DNA of 64,000 bases from Amaricoccus macauensis_A (GTDB lineage Bacteria > Pseudomonadota > Alphaproteobacteria > Rhodobacterales > Rhodobacteraceae), in assembly GCF_049800915.1 (NCBI RefSeq), contig NZ_JBNAFY010000002.1:1-64000 (forward strand). The letters run 5' to 3'. The position numbers were made by a program, and so were the translations under genes. A model generated the notes under the pieces. The model did not search any database and had not been told where the DNA came from. It worked only from the letters and a program-made list of their open reading frames with translations. Of this stretch, positions 1 to 8,376 are shown piece after piece (the stretch's first letter is position 1; each line of letters opens with the position of its first letter).

Positions 1-1812
1 TTCACCACCGCCGCCGGGCTCACGAGCGACGTGGGTGACTACGATGTCGCCGCCACCGGTCTGACCTCTGGCAACTACGAGATCGCCTACGAGGCCGGCA
101 CGCTCACCATCGACCCGGCGCTTCTCACCGTCACCACCGACGACGCCTCCCGCACCTACGGCGCCGCGAACCCCGAGTTCACCGCGAGCTATTCGGGCTT
201 CGTGCTCGGCCAGGACGCGGGTGATCTCGACGGCACGCTGGGCTTCACCACCGCCGCCGGGCTCACGAGCGACGTCGGGAATTACGATGTCGCCGCCACC
301 GGTCTGACCTCTGGCAATTACGAGATCGCCTACGAGGCGGGCACGCTCACCATCGACCCGGCGCAGCTGACCGTCACCACGGATGACGCCTCGCGGACCT
401 ATGGCGCCGCGAACCCCGAGTTCACCGCCAGCTACAGCGGCTTCGTCCTCGGCCAGGACGCGTCCGATCTCGATGGCACCCTCGGTTTCACCACCGCCGC
501 CGGGATCGCAAGCGACGTCGGGAACTACGATGTCGCGGCCACCGGCCTCACTTCCGGCAACTACGAGATCGCCTATGAGGCCGGCACGCTGACCATCGAC
601 CCGGCGCAGCTGACCGTGACGGCCGACGACGCCACCCGCACCTATGGTGCCGCGAACCCGGACTTCACCGCGAGCTATTCGGGCTTCGTGCTCGGCCAGG
701 ACGCGTCTGATCTCGACGGCACGCTGGGCTTCACCACCGCCGCCGGTCTGACCAGCGATGTCGGGAATTACGATGTCGCCGCCACCGGCCTCACCTCGGG
801 CAATTACGAGATCGCCTATGAAGCCGGCACGCTGACCATCGATCCGGCCCAGCTGACCGTGACGGCCGATGACGCGACCCGCACCTATGGCGCGGCAAAC
901 CCGGACTTCACCGTCAGCTACAGCGGCTTCGTACTCGGCCAGGACGAGAGCGATCTCGACGGCACGCTCGGCTTCACCACCGCCGCCGGGATCGCCAGCG
1001 ACGTGGGCGACTACGATGTCGCCGCCACCGGTCTGACCTCTGGCAATTACGAGATCGCCTATGAGGCGGGCACGCTCACCATCGACCCGGCGCAGCTGAC
1101 CGTCACCGCCGACGACACCACGCGAACCGTCGGCTCATCCAGCCCCGGGTTCACGGCAACCCTGGAAGGCTTCGTTCTCGACCAGGATGAAAGCGTCCTC
1201 GACGGCAGCCTCGTATTCCTGACCAACGCGAGCCTCACGAGCCCCACGGGAACCTACACGATCACGCCGGGCGGGCTGAGCTCCACGAACTACACCCTGA
1301 CCTTCACGCCGGGCACGCTCTCGATCGTCCCGGGCACCCCGAACGGGGGCGGAGGAACCGGCGGCAACATCGAGGGCGACGCGCTCCTCGCAACCGCCGG
1401 CACACGGGAAGAGTTCGAGCGCGGCCTGCCGCCCTTCACGCCGGGCGACGCGACCTACCGCACCACGGAGTTCGACGCGCCACCAGCCATCGCGGCGCCG
1501 TTCGAGCTGACCTATTCCCTGGGCGAGTTCGTGCAGCTGACCCCCGCGGGCGGCGCACCCGCCGCACCCGCCGCAGCGACGGCGGCGACCCAGGGCTTCA
1601 CGCCCGCCACGGGCCGTCTGGTCGCCGAGGCCGAAGGCTTCGTCCCGGCCGCGGGCGGGGCGGAGGCACAGAACGGCTTCGTGGCCGCCGCCGGCACGGC
1701 CGCGGAGGCCGATTGCGCGGGCTTCATCAATCGCGGTCCCACCTCCCAGACGGGATGCGGGCGAGAGAACACAACGGAATCCTATTGGGCGACAACCGGG
1801 CGGGGCGAATGA
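1..1812 (+). CDS. Two-partner secretion exoprotein (TpsA), C-terminal part with MBG-type repeats; 5' end outside window
   Basis: The frame is open at the left edge, so the start lies outside; 603 residues are visible. Most of it is a tandem array of 81-residue modules, each opening with LTVT-DDA-RTYGAANP and closing with YEAGTLTIDPAQ. This is the pattern of MBG/YDG-type modules found in large filamentous-haemagglutinin-like surface proteins. A final diverged module ends near residue 446. It is followed by a glycine-rich linker and an Ala/Pro-rich, repeat-free tail with two cysteines. The stop overlaps the start of a TpsB transporter by four bases (ATGA), so the pair is almost certainly co-translated, and that is the main argument for calling this the secreted TpsA partner. 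The inferred role is a surface adhesin or secreted structural protein; the ligand is unknown. Confidence 0.8.
   Translation, partial: FTTAAGLTSDVGDYDVAATGLTSGNYEIAYEAGTLTIDPALLTVTTDDASRTYGAANPEFTASYSGFVLGQDAGDLDGTLGFTTAAGLTSDVGNYDVAATGLTSGNYEIAYEAGTLTIDPAQLTVTTDDASRTYGAANPEFTASYSGFVLGQDASDLDGTLGFTTAAGIASDVGNYDVAATGLTSGNYEIAYEAGTLTIDPAQLTVTADDATRTYGAANPDFTASYSGFVLGQDASDLDGTLGFTTAAGLTSDVGNYDVAATGLTSGNYEIAYEAGTLTIDPAQLTVTADDATRTYGAANPDFTVSYSGFVLGQDESDLDGTLGFTTAAGIASDVGDYDVAATGLTSGNYEIAYEAGTLTIDPAQLTVTADDTTRTVGSSSPGFTATLEGFVLDQDESVLDGSLVFLTNASLTSPTGTYTITPGGLSSTNYTLTFTPGTLSIVPGTPNGGGGTGGNIEGDALLATAGTREEFERGLPPFTPGDATYRTTEFDAPPAIAAPFELTYSLGEFVQLTPAGGAPAAPAAATAATQGFTPATGRLVAEAEGFVPAAGGAEAQNGFVAAAGTAAEADCAGFINRGPTSQTGCGRENTTESYWATTGRGE
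124..1338 (+). repeat. Tandem 243-bp (81-codon) repeats within the exoprotein gene
   Basis: The phrase encoding FTTAAG recurs at 1, 244, 487, 730 and 973, an exact 243-bp period. Complete units start near 124, 367, 610 and 853, and a diverged terminal unit starts near 1096. A partial unit occupies 1-123. The central units are nearly identical in DNA, with mostly synonymous differences. This implies recent expansion or homogenisation by recombination, and the array may continue leftwards. Confidence 0.95.
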
Positions 1813-3527
1813 CTTTCAGCCGACTACTCACTGCGGCCTGCTGTGCAGGACTGACCTTGCTGCCCCAAGGGGCGGCGGCGCAATCGGCAGCCGATCTCCT
1901 GCCACGGGGCACGGACCTGCAGACCGACCCTTCGCGCGAGGTCACGCCTCCCCGGGAACCGTCCCTGCCCGAGTCGGTGATCCCCGGCCTCACCGGCGCG
2001 GACGGCCCGCTCGTGCTCGAGGGCATCCGCCTCACCGGCGCGGAAATGCTTTCCGCCGAGGAGCTGCAACCGATCTGGGCGGAACTGATCGGGGAGCCGG
2101 TGGGTCTGGCCGAGCTCGAGGCGGTCGCCGAGGAGATCGGGGCGGCCTACCGCGCGGAAGGCTACATCCTCTCGCAGGCGGTTCTCCCGGCACAATCCGT
2201 GGCCGATGGCATCGTCGAGATCGTCGTGGTCGAGGGCTTCGTCGACCGGGTGGAGATCGCCGCCGAGAAGCCCCGGGTGCAGGAGACAACCGACCGGCTG
2301 TTCCGGCCCGTGCCGGAGGACCGCCCGCTGCGCCTGGAAACGCTCGAGCGCTCGGTGCTCCTTGCGCGCGACACCTATGGCGCGGATGTGGAGACCGTGC
2401 TCGAGCCCTCGCCCGAAACCTTCGGGGCGGCGGATCTCGGCGTCGCAGTGACCCCGGAACCGACTTCCTGGTTCGCGACCGTGGACAACCGCGGCTCGCG
2501 GCTCTACGGCGCCTGGACGCTGGGGGGCGGGAGCCGGAGCTACGACCTCCTCGGCCTCAGCGAGCGGATCGACACTCTCGTGGCCGCCGCGCCCGCCGAT
2601 GGCTCGCTGCTCTTCGGCTCTGCAACCATCGACATTCCCGTTCCGCAGCTCTCCGGCACCTGGTTCGACGGCGGGCGCTTCGAACTGGCCGGCGACATCT
2701 CCCGCGCGGACCCCGACCTGCAGGAAAGCGGCTCCCCGGAAGAGCTTTCGCTCCTGCAGGACGAAACGGAAGTGCGGGCCAGCCTGATCGTGCCCTTCAT
2801 CCGCACCCGCTCCCAGAACCTCTTCGGCCGGGCCGGGCTCGTCTGGCGCGAAAGCGAAAGCCTGACCGACTTTTCGGGCGACGAGACCACGTCCGAAGAC
2901 CGCCTCATCATTTTCGATGCGCGGCTGACATGGGATCTCGCCGACCGCTACGGCGGCGTCAATCTCGTGGAAGCGAACCTGCGAAAGGGGCTTGATATCG
3001 CAGGCGCCAGCGTCGGTGCGGAAGGGCCCTCCGCGGGCGTGCCGGACTTCCTGCTCGGCGCCCTCACGCTCTCCCGCCTCCAGCGGATCGGGCAGAGCGA
3101 CTGGTCCGTCTACGGTGAGGTGATGGGGCAGATGGCGGCCGACGTCCTGCCCAGCAGCGAGCGCTTCTCCCTGGGCGACAGCACCATCGGGCGCGGGTTC
3201 GCGCCGGGCAACACGTCGGGGGATTCGGGCTTTGGCGCACGGATCGAGGTCCGACACAGCGTGGCGCCCCAGTATCTCGGTACGGCGGTGGATCGCGTCG
3301 AGATCTATGGCTACGGCGACTATGGCCGGGCCTATGACCGCAGTGCGGATCGCGATGGCGACAAGGGCGAGACCCTGGCGTCCGCAGGGATCGGCGCGCG
3401 CATCGACGTGCGGCCCTGGCTCACGATCACGCCCGAGATCTCACAACAACTCGAAGGCATCCCGACGGACACCACCGATCCCGATCACGAAACCCGCTTC
3501 TACATCGGTGCAGTCGCGCGGTTCTGA
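1809..3527 (+). CDS. Two-partner secretion outer-membrane transporter (TpsB, ShlB/FhaC/HecB family)
   Basis: The 572-residue product has a Sec signal peptide (residues 1 to about 24, ending GAAAQ). A POTRA domain follows at about residues 68-150 (VLEGIRLTG ... AYRAEGYILSQ), then a long beta-barrel. The barrel carries the L6-hairpin signature as IGRGFAPG and ends in VARF; a terminal Phe is typical of BamA-assembled barrels. The start at 1809 overlaps the exoprotein stop. An in-frame ATG at 1713 would lie inside the exoprotein and lacks a signal sequence, so it was rejected. TpsB proteins recognise the TPS domain of the partner and move it across the outer membrane without ATP. The expected partner is the repeat protein encoded immediately upstream. 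Confidence 0.9.
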   Translation: MTFSRLLTAACCAGLTLLPQGAAAQSAADLLPRGTDLQTDPSREVTPPREPSLPESVIPGLTGADGPLVLEGIRLTGAEMLSAEELQPIWAELIGEPVGLAELEAVAEEIGAAYRAEGYILSQAVLPAQSVADGIVEIVVVEGFVDRVEIAAEKPRVQETTDRLFRPVPEDRPLRLETLERSVLLARDTYGADVETVLEPSPETFGAADLGVAVTPEPTSWFATVDNRGSRLYGAWTLGGGSRSYDLLGLSERIDTLVAAAPADGSLLFGSATIDIPVPQLSGTWFDGGRFELAGDISRADPDLQESGSPEELSLLQDETEVRASLIVPFIRTRSQNLFGRAGLVWRESESLTDFSGDETTSEDRLIIFDARLTWDLADRYGGVNLVEANLRKGLDIAGASVGAEGPSAGVPDFLLGALTLSRLQRIGQSDWSVYGEVMGQMAADVLPSSERFSLGDSTIGRGFAPGNTSGDSGFGARIEVRHSVAPQYLGTAVDRVEIYGYGDYGRAYDRSADRDGDKGETLASAGIGARIDVRPWLTITPEISQQLEGIPTDTTDPDHETRFYIGAVARF

Positions 3528-3561
3528 CCGCCGCTGCACCTCGGGCGCCGTGTCATTCACG

Positions 3562-3957
3562 TCATTCCACGCGCGTCCACGTGCCGCCACTGCGGCAGAT
3601 CCCGAGCTTGCAGCCATAGACCGAAAGCGTGTCGCCCGAAAGCTCGAGCCGCGAGACGAAGGTCTGATCGGCCCCCGGGGCGTAGATCTTGCCCTCGTAG
3701 GTGCCGCCACCCGAGGCCGTGGTCTCGGTGATGATCTGACGACCGATATTCTTCGACGCGAAGGACTGGCCGCTCGGTTTGAAGGTCTCCACCAGCGTGC
3801 CACAGATCTTCGATCCGCAAGGCTCGATGTTGATCAGCCCGGAATCGCCGTTCTCATACTGGTTGGTGCGCCAGAGGCCCACGATTGGGTCTGACGCGAA
3901 TGCCGGGGCGGCAAAGGCGATGGCCACCGCCGCGGCAAATGCGTGTCGCAGAATCAT
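3562..3957 (-). CDS. DUF2147 secreted protein
   Basis: The 131-residue product has a cleavable signal peptide (about residues 1-22, ending AFA) and then a compact domain opening DPIVGLWRT. Four cysteines sit in two CX5-6C-like pairs (PCGSKICG and YGCKLGICR), probably disulphide-bonded in the periplasm. The layout and WTRVE-type ending match DUF2147, a lipocalin-like periplasmic family of unknown function. It is convergent with the TpsB gene (34-bp gap) and shares no obvious operon with the aminotransferase behind it. Confidence 0.8.
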   Translation of the reverse strand: MILRHAFAAAVAIAFAAPAFASDPIVGLWRTNQYENGDSGLINIEPCGSKICGTLVETFKPSGQSFASKNIGRQIITETTASGGGTYEGKIYAPGADQTFVSRLELSGDTLSVYGCKLGICRSGGTWTRVE

Positions 3958-4031
3958 TTCAACTCCTTCATGCCCTCATCGGCAAGATCTAGATCCCGGA
4001 GAGGGCAATCAAGCGGGGGCATGGGGGGCTA

Positions 4032-5351
4032 TCACCCGATTGTGTTCAGGACATCCGCCAATGTTTCTCCAATGCGATCAATATGCGCCTTCTCGATGAT
4101 CAGAGGCGGTGAAAGCGCAATGATGTCGCCCGTGGTCCGGATCAGCACGCCCGCCTCGTAGGCCTTGAGGAAGGCCTCGAACGCCCGTTTCGTCGGCGCG
4201 CCGGGGATCGGCTCCAGTTCGACCGCCCCGATCAGGCCAAGATTGCGAATGTCGATCACATGGCGCGCGCCCTTCAGCCCGTGCAGCATGTCCGCCCAGT
4301 AGTCCGCAAGGCCGTCTGCGCGTGCGAAGAGATCCTCCTCGCGGTAGGTGTCGAGGGTCGCGAGCCCCGCGGCCGCGGCGAGCGGATTGCCGGAATAGGT
4401 GTAGCCGTGGAAAAGTTCGATCGCCTCTTCGGGGCCGGTCATGAAGGCATCGTGGATCTCGCCCGTGCACAGCACCGCGCCCATGGGGATCACGCCGTTG
4501 GTAAGGCCCTTCGCGCAGGTGATCATGTCGGGCTGCACGCCGAAATACTCCGATCCGAAGGCCGCGCCCAGCCGCCCGAACCCGGTGATGACCTCATCGA
4601 AGATTAGGAGAATGCCGTGCTTGCGTGTGATCTCGCGCAGCCGCTCGAGATAGCCTTTGGGCGGCAGCAGCACGCCGGTGGAGCCCGCCATCGGCTCCAC
4701 GATCACGGCCGCGATCGTCTCGGCACCATGCAGGGTCACGATCCGCTCGAGTTCGTCGGCCAGTTCCGCGCCATGTTCCGGCTGGCCGCGCGACCAGGCA
4801 TTCTTCTCGGGCAGATGCGTGTGGGGCAGGTGATCGACGCCCGCGAGCAGGCTGCCGAAGAAGCGGCGGTTGTTGACGATCCCGCCCACGGAAATGCCGC
4901 CGAAATTGACGCCGTGGTAGCCGCGCTCGCGCCCGATCAGCCGGGTCCGCGAACCCTGTCCGATGGCGCGCTGGTAGGCGAGCGCGATCTTGAGCGCCGT
5001 CTCCACCGATTCCGAGCCCGAGTTGGTATAGAACACGTGGCGCATCCCCTCGGGCGCGATCCCGATCAGCCGGTTGGCCAGTTCGAACGCCTTCGGATGG
5101 CCCATCTGGAAGGCCGGGGCATAGTCGAGTTCGGCCACCTGGGCCTGGATCGCCTCGACGATCCTCGGTCGCTTGTGACCGGCGTTGCAGCACCAGAGCC
5201 CCGCGGTTCCGTCCAGAACCTCGCGGCCATCGGCGGTTGTGTAATGCATGCCTTCGGCCGCCACGAACATGCGCGGCGCCTTCTTGAATTGCCGGTTCGC
5301 CGTAAAGGGCATCCAGAAGGAGTGAAGGTCATTGGGCTGGGGCATGTTCAT
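4032..5351 (-). CDS. Omega-amino acid--pyruvate aminotransferase (class III PLP-dependent)
   Basis: The 439-residue product opens NDLHSFWMPFTANRQFKKAP, typical of beta-alanine/omega-amino acid:pyruvate transaminases. Class III landmarks are GTAGLWCCNAGHKRP, YTNSGSESVETALK (phosphate-binding), DEVITGFGRLG, and the PLP lysine in CAKGLTNGVIPMG. The reaction is probably beta-alanine (or another omega-amino acid or amine) plus pyruvate giving malonate semialdehyde (or aldehyde) plus alanine. Start 5351 is chosen because GGAGAG lies 6 bases upstream; a longer frame to 5498 has no family similarity before this point. The gene stands alone, with repeat copy A upstream and no semialdehyde dehydrogenase beside it. 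Confidence 0.85.
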   Translation of the reverse strand: MNMPQPNDLHSFWMPFTANRQFKKAPRMFVAAEGMHYTTADGREVLDGTAGLWCCNAGHKRPRIVEAIQAQVAELDYAPAFQMGHPKAFELANRLIGIAPEGMRHVFYTNSGSESVETALKIALAYQRAIGQGSRTRLIGRERGYHGVNFGGISVGGIVNNRRFFGSLLAGVDHLPHTHLPEKNAWSRGQPEHGAELADELERIVTLHGAETIAAVIVEPMAGSTGVLLPPKGYLERLREITRKHGILLIFDEVITGFGRLGAAFGSEYFGVQPDMITCAKGLTNGVIPMGAVLCTGEIHDAFMTGPEEAIELFHGYTYSGNPLAAAAGLATLDTYREEDLFARADGLADYWADMLHGLKGARHVIDIRNLGLIGAVELEPIPGAPTKRAFEAFLKAYEAGVLIRTTGDIIALSPPLIIEKAHIDRIGETLADVLNTIG

Positions 5352-5473
5352 GATCGGCTCTCCGACAGGCGCGCTCGCTCCGCAAAGCGGGATCGTCAAC
5401 CACGACCCGAAACCGCCTCCCCGGTCAAGCCCGTATTGGGTATTGGCCGATGCGGGGAAGCGGCCCATTCCGC

Positions 5474-5655
5474 CATCGGTGCTGTGAGCCAATGGCACGG
5501 AACAAGCCGAAGGCGCCGTGCCTGCGACGGCCCGCCCGGACGGGCTGGCGCATCGTCGATGCAGGCGCGACGTGTAGAGCTAGGCAGTGGCGTCGCCATA
5601 AACTGCGCCGAACAATCGTCGCGGCGCCACCCCCTGGTCCGCCGCCGGCCCGGCC
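5474..5655 (+). repeat. Dispersed ~180-bp intergenic element, copy A
   Basis: Copy A lies in the gene-free stretch 5352-5776. It is clearly homologous to copy C (26171-26350, opposite strand) and less closely to copy B (15266-15445). Shared landmarks in order are CATCGGTGCTG, AATGGCACGG-ACAAGCCG, AAGGCGCCG, ACGGCCCG, CCGGACGGGCTGGCGCATCG, CCATAAAC-GCG-CGAACA and CCGCCGGCCCGGCC. Single-base indels between A and C shift every reading frame, so it is unlikely to encode a protein. The rest of 5352-5776 holds the aminotransferase 5' region and the 11-bp array at 5722. Confidence 0.85.
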
Positions 5656-5721
5656 CCGAAAACGGCGGCGAAAGCCCGCTTCCTGCCGCATCCCCGATGA
5701 GCCCAAACCCGGAAAATCGTC

Positions 5722-5760
5722 TGCATGGAATATGCATGAAATATGCATGAAAGCTGCATG
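5722..5760 (+). repeat. Phased 11-bp ATG array 1 (TGCATG type)
   Basis: TGCATG occurs at 5722, 5733, 5744 and 5755, an exact 11-bp pitch. The units are ATGGAATATGC, ATGAAATATGC and ATGAAAGCTGC, followed by a final ATG. Over 39 bp it differs from array 2 (27304) by one base. It begins 67 bp past repeat copy A and ends 16 bp before the stop codon of the convergent-side aldolase gene. Function unknown. Confidence 0.9.
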
Positions 5761-5776
5761 CCCTCCGAAGCCCGTT

Positions 5777-6433
5777 TCAGCCCCGTTCCGGTTGCTTCCC
5801 GTAGTCCGCGAAAAGCGCCAGCACCCTGTCCATCTCCGCGTCCGGCAGGATCACCGGTGGGCCGAATCCCTCCGCCACCGAGAGCTGTCGGGCCAGCGTT
5901 TCAACCTCCCCCGCGAGCCAGAGCGCCTTCTCGAGCGACGGCCCAAAAGCGATCTGCCCATGGTTCGCCAGCAGGCAGGCTATCCGCCCGTCGAGTGCCG
6001 CGACCATCGCTTCGCTCAGTTCCGCGGTGCCGAACGTCGCATAGTCGGCGCAACGAATATCTGGGCCACCGGCAACTGCGACCATGTAATGAAAGGCCGG
6101 AATCCCGCGCCGAAGGCAGGAAAGCCCGGTCGCATAGGTCGAGTGGACATGCACCACTGCACCCGCCTCTTCACGCGTGCCATAGATGTCGAGATGCATC
6201 CGCCATTCCGAGGAGGGCTTGATCCCGCCTTCCCAGGTTCCGTCATTGCGGACGAAAACGATCTCCTCGGGCGAGAGCCGCTCATAGGGAATGCCCGAGG
6301 GCGTGATCAGCATGCCACCCTCGGCGCGGCTCGAGACATTGCCCGAGGTGCCCTGGTTGAGCCCTTCGGCGTTCATCCTCAGGCATGTGTCGATGATCGC
6401 CTGTCTCGGGTCCGGCATGGTCTTGCCGCGCAT
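5777..6433 (-). CDS. Class II aldolase/adducin family, probable 5-(methylthio)ribulose-1-phosphate (Ald2-type) aldolase
   Basis: The 218-residue product is of the FucA/AraD class. It has GLNQGTSGNVSSR (phosphate-binding), the metal-binding HVHST, and a third histidine in LLANHGQIAFG. It follows mtnA by 5 bp in the same direction, so the two form an operon. In the known DHAP shunt, MtnA isomerises 5-(methylthio)ribose-1-phosphate (or 5-deoxyribose-1-phosphate) and an Ald2 class II aldolase splits the ketose phosphate to DHAP plus (methylthio)acetaldehyde. MtnB dehydratase belongs to the same superfamily and is the main alternative. Start 6418 (MPDPRQ) is equally possible; neither start has a strong ribosome site. 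Confidence 0.75.
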   Translation of the reverse strand: MRGKTMPDPRQAIIDTCLRMNAEGLNQGTSGNVSSRAEGGMLITPSGIPYERLSPEEIVFVRNDGTWEGGIKPSSEWRMHLDIYGTREEAGAVVHVHSTYATGLSCLRRGIPAFHYMVAVAGGPDIRCADYATFGTAELSEAMVAALDGRIACLLANHGQIAFGPSLEKALWLAGEVETLARQLSVAEGFGPPVILPDAEMDRVLALFADYGKQPERG

Positions 6434-6438
6434 CCGGT

Positions 6439-7551
6439 TCAGGCCGCCGCCGCCGCGCGCTCGGGGAAAAGCGCTGCAATCGCGCCATGTTCGGCCGGCA
6501 CGATCCCCTTCTCGGTAATGAGCCCCGACACCAGCCGTGCGGGCGTGACATCAAAGGCGTAGTTCGCGGCCGGCGTCGCCTCGGGGCTGATGCGCACCTT
6601 CGTCACCCGCCCCTCCGGGTCCTTGCCGTGCACCCAGCTTACCTCGTCGCTCGAGCGCTCCTCGATCGGGATCTCCGCGCCACTCTCAAGCCGGAAATCG
6701 ATCGTGGGGGAGGGGAGCGCGACGTAAAACGGCACGTTGTTGTCCTGCGCCGCGAGCGCCTTGAGATAGGTGCCGATCTTGTTGCAGACATCGCCATTGG
6801 CCGTGGTGCGGTCCGTGCCGGTGATGACAAGATCGACCAGGCCCTGCTGCATCAGGTGCCCGCCGGTATTGTCCGTGATGAGGTGATGCGGCACGCCGTG
6901 ATTGGCCAGCTCCCAGGATGTCAGAGCCGCGCCCTGGTTACGCGGCCGTGTCTCGTCCACCCAGACATGCACCGCGATCCCCGCGTCATGGGCCTGGTAG
7001 ATCGGCGAGGTCGCCGTGCCCCAGTCCACGGTGGCGAGCCAGCCGGCGTTGCAATGGGTGAGGATATTGACCGGTCCCGGCCTGCGCGCCGCGATCTCGC
7101 GGATCAGGTCCAGCCCATGCATCCCGATCATCCGGTTGATCTCGGCATCCTCGTCACAGATCTCGGCCGCGCGGACCCAGGCCGCGGCCTCGCGCTCGGC
7201 CTCGGGCAGGGGGCGCAGCGTCGCCATCATCTGGTCCAGCGCCCAGCGGAGGTTGATCGCAGTGGGCCGGGTCGCATGAAGCCTGTCGTAAAGAGCGGCA
7301 AGCCGCGCATCCGAGGCGTTCTCATGGATGCCGAGAGCCAGGCCATATGCCGCCGTCGCCCCGATCAGTGGCGCGCCCCGCACCAGCATGTCCGATATTG
7401 CGTGCGCGGCTGCCTCGGGCGTGGTCAGCGAGACAGTCTCGAATGCGTGCGGCAACCGGGTCTGGTCGATGATGCCGACGCGACCGGGCCGGTCAGCAGA
7501 CGCCGCCTCCTCGACCCAGATCGTGCGGGTTGGTGTGCCGTTGACCTTCAT
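6439..7551 (-). CDS. mtnA: S-methyl-5-thioribose-1-phosphate isomerase
   Basis: The 370-residue member of the MtnA/eIF2B-like family has RGAPLIGATAAYGLALG near the N-terminus. The catalytic cysteine lies in THCNAGWLAT, the catalytic aspartate in VITGTDRTTANGDVCNKIGT, and a C-terminal VTPARLVSGLITEKG follows. It converts the aldose 5-methylthioribose-1-phosphate to its ketose in methylthioadenosine salvage. Start 7551 is supported by GGAGG just upstream. It is co-directional with the aldolase gene immediately downstream. No MTA phosphorylase or kinase gene is in the window. Confidence 0.92.
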   Translation of the reverse strand: MKVNGTPTRTIWVEEAASADRPGRVGIIDQTRLPHAFETVSLTTPEAAAHAISDMLVRGAPLIGATAAYGLALGIHENASDARLAALYDRLHATRPTAINLRWALDQMMATLRPLPEAEREAAAWVRAAEICDEDAEINRMIGMHGLDLIREIAARRPGPVNILTHCNAGWLATVDWGTATSPIYQAHDAGIAVHVWVDETRPRNQGAALTSWELANHGVPHHLITDNTGGHLMQQGLVDLVITGTDRTTANGDVCNKIGTYLKALAAQDNNVPFYVALPSPTIDFRLESGAEIPIEERSSDEVSWVHGKDPEGRVTKVRISPEATPAANYAFDVTPARLVSGLITEKGIVPAEHGAIAALFPERAAAAA

Positions 7552-7659
7552 ATCATCCTCCCAGTCGCTTAAGCAGGGAGGCAACTGCGCACACCCCCGC
7601 CGACCCGCCCGCTTGCCGGGACAGATCGTTTCCGCAATCTGCTAGCGCGACCGAACCGC

Positions 7660-8277
7660 TCAGGCCAGTTCCTTCGCCGGGATGAACGGCCAGAAGACGC
7701 CCCCCGACCACAGCCCGAACTGCGAGGTGCCGTCGATCTCTTCCTCGCAGCAGATCTCCACCAGGCGGTAGAAGCTCTTGCGGTCGATCAGCGCTTCGAG
7801 CCCGGAGCGAATCATCACGTAGGGTGAAGGCTCGCCGGTTTCCGCGTCGCGTACTACCCGGATCGGATGGTCGCGGCCCGCCACGGCCTCCTCGTCTACA
7901 TTGGTAAGGAAGGTGATCTCCTGATCGCGTCCCTCGCCGTGCACCTGGAAATCCACCGCCACAAATGGGGCATCCTCGACCCGGATTCCGACCTTCTCCA
8001 CCGGTGTCACCAGGAAATACTTGCCGTCTTCCTTCTTCAGGACCGAGGAAAAAAGCTTCACCAGCGGCATCCGGCCGATGGGCGTCCCGAGATAGAACCA
8101 CGTCCCGTCGCGGGCGATCCGCATGTCGAGATCGCCGCAGAACGGCGGATTCCAGAGGTGAACGGGCGCGGGGCCCCGCCCTTTCGCGGCCTTCTGAATA
8201 TGCGTCGCGATACTGTCGGCTGTTGAAACTGTACCAACTCCGACGTTGGTATCCGTTTCGTGATCGCCTTTGTGCAT
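7660..8277 (-). CDS. DUF1285 family protein
   Basis: The 205-residue cytosolic protein shows the DUF1285 pattern: VHLWNPPFCGDLDMRIARDG, a TPVEKVGIRVEDAPF strand and a YVMIRSGLEALIDRKSFYRL segment. The function of the family is not established. It is divergent from moxR across about 100 bp, the usual alphaproteobacterial neighbourhood, which suggests a link to the MoxR/DUF58/DUF4159 cluster. The ATG at 8277 is used; longer open sequence upstream runs antisense through moxR and is not real. Confidence 0.85.
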   Translation of the reverse strand: MHKGDHETDTNVGVGTVSTADSIATHIQKAAKGRGPAPVHLWNPPFCGDLDMRIARDGTWFYLGTPIGRMPLVKLFSSVLKKEDGKYFLVTPVEKVGIRVEDAPFVAVDFQVHGEGRDQEITFLTNVDEEAVAGRDHPIRVVRDAETGEPSPYVMIRSGLEALIDRKSFYRLVEICCEEEIDGTSQFGLWSGGVFWPFIPAKELA

Positions 8278-8376
8278 TGTGGTCACGCCTCTCCGGGGTA
8301 TGCTCCGATTGATCGGAAACAGTGTGTAAGAGCTGCCGGGCCCGTCAAGGCCTGCGGCGACGAAAGGAAGTCGGGC

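Noticed and set aside
5450..6562. Plus-strand frame running through repeat copy A and the aldolase gene
   Set aside because: It joins non-coding repeat to antisense of a clear class II aldolase; copies A and C differ by frame-shifting indels.
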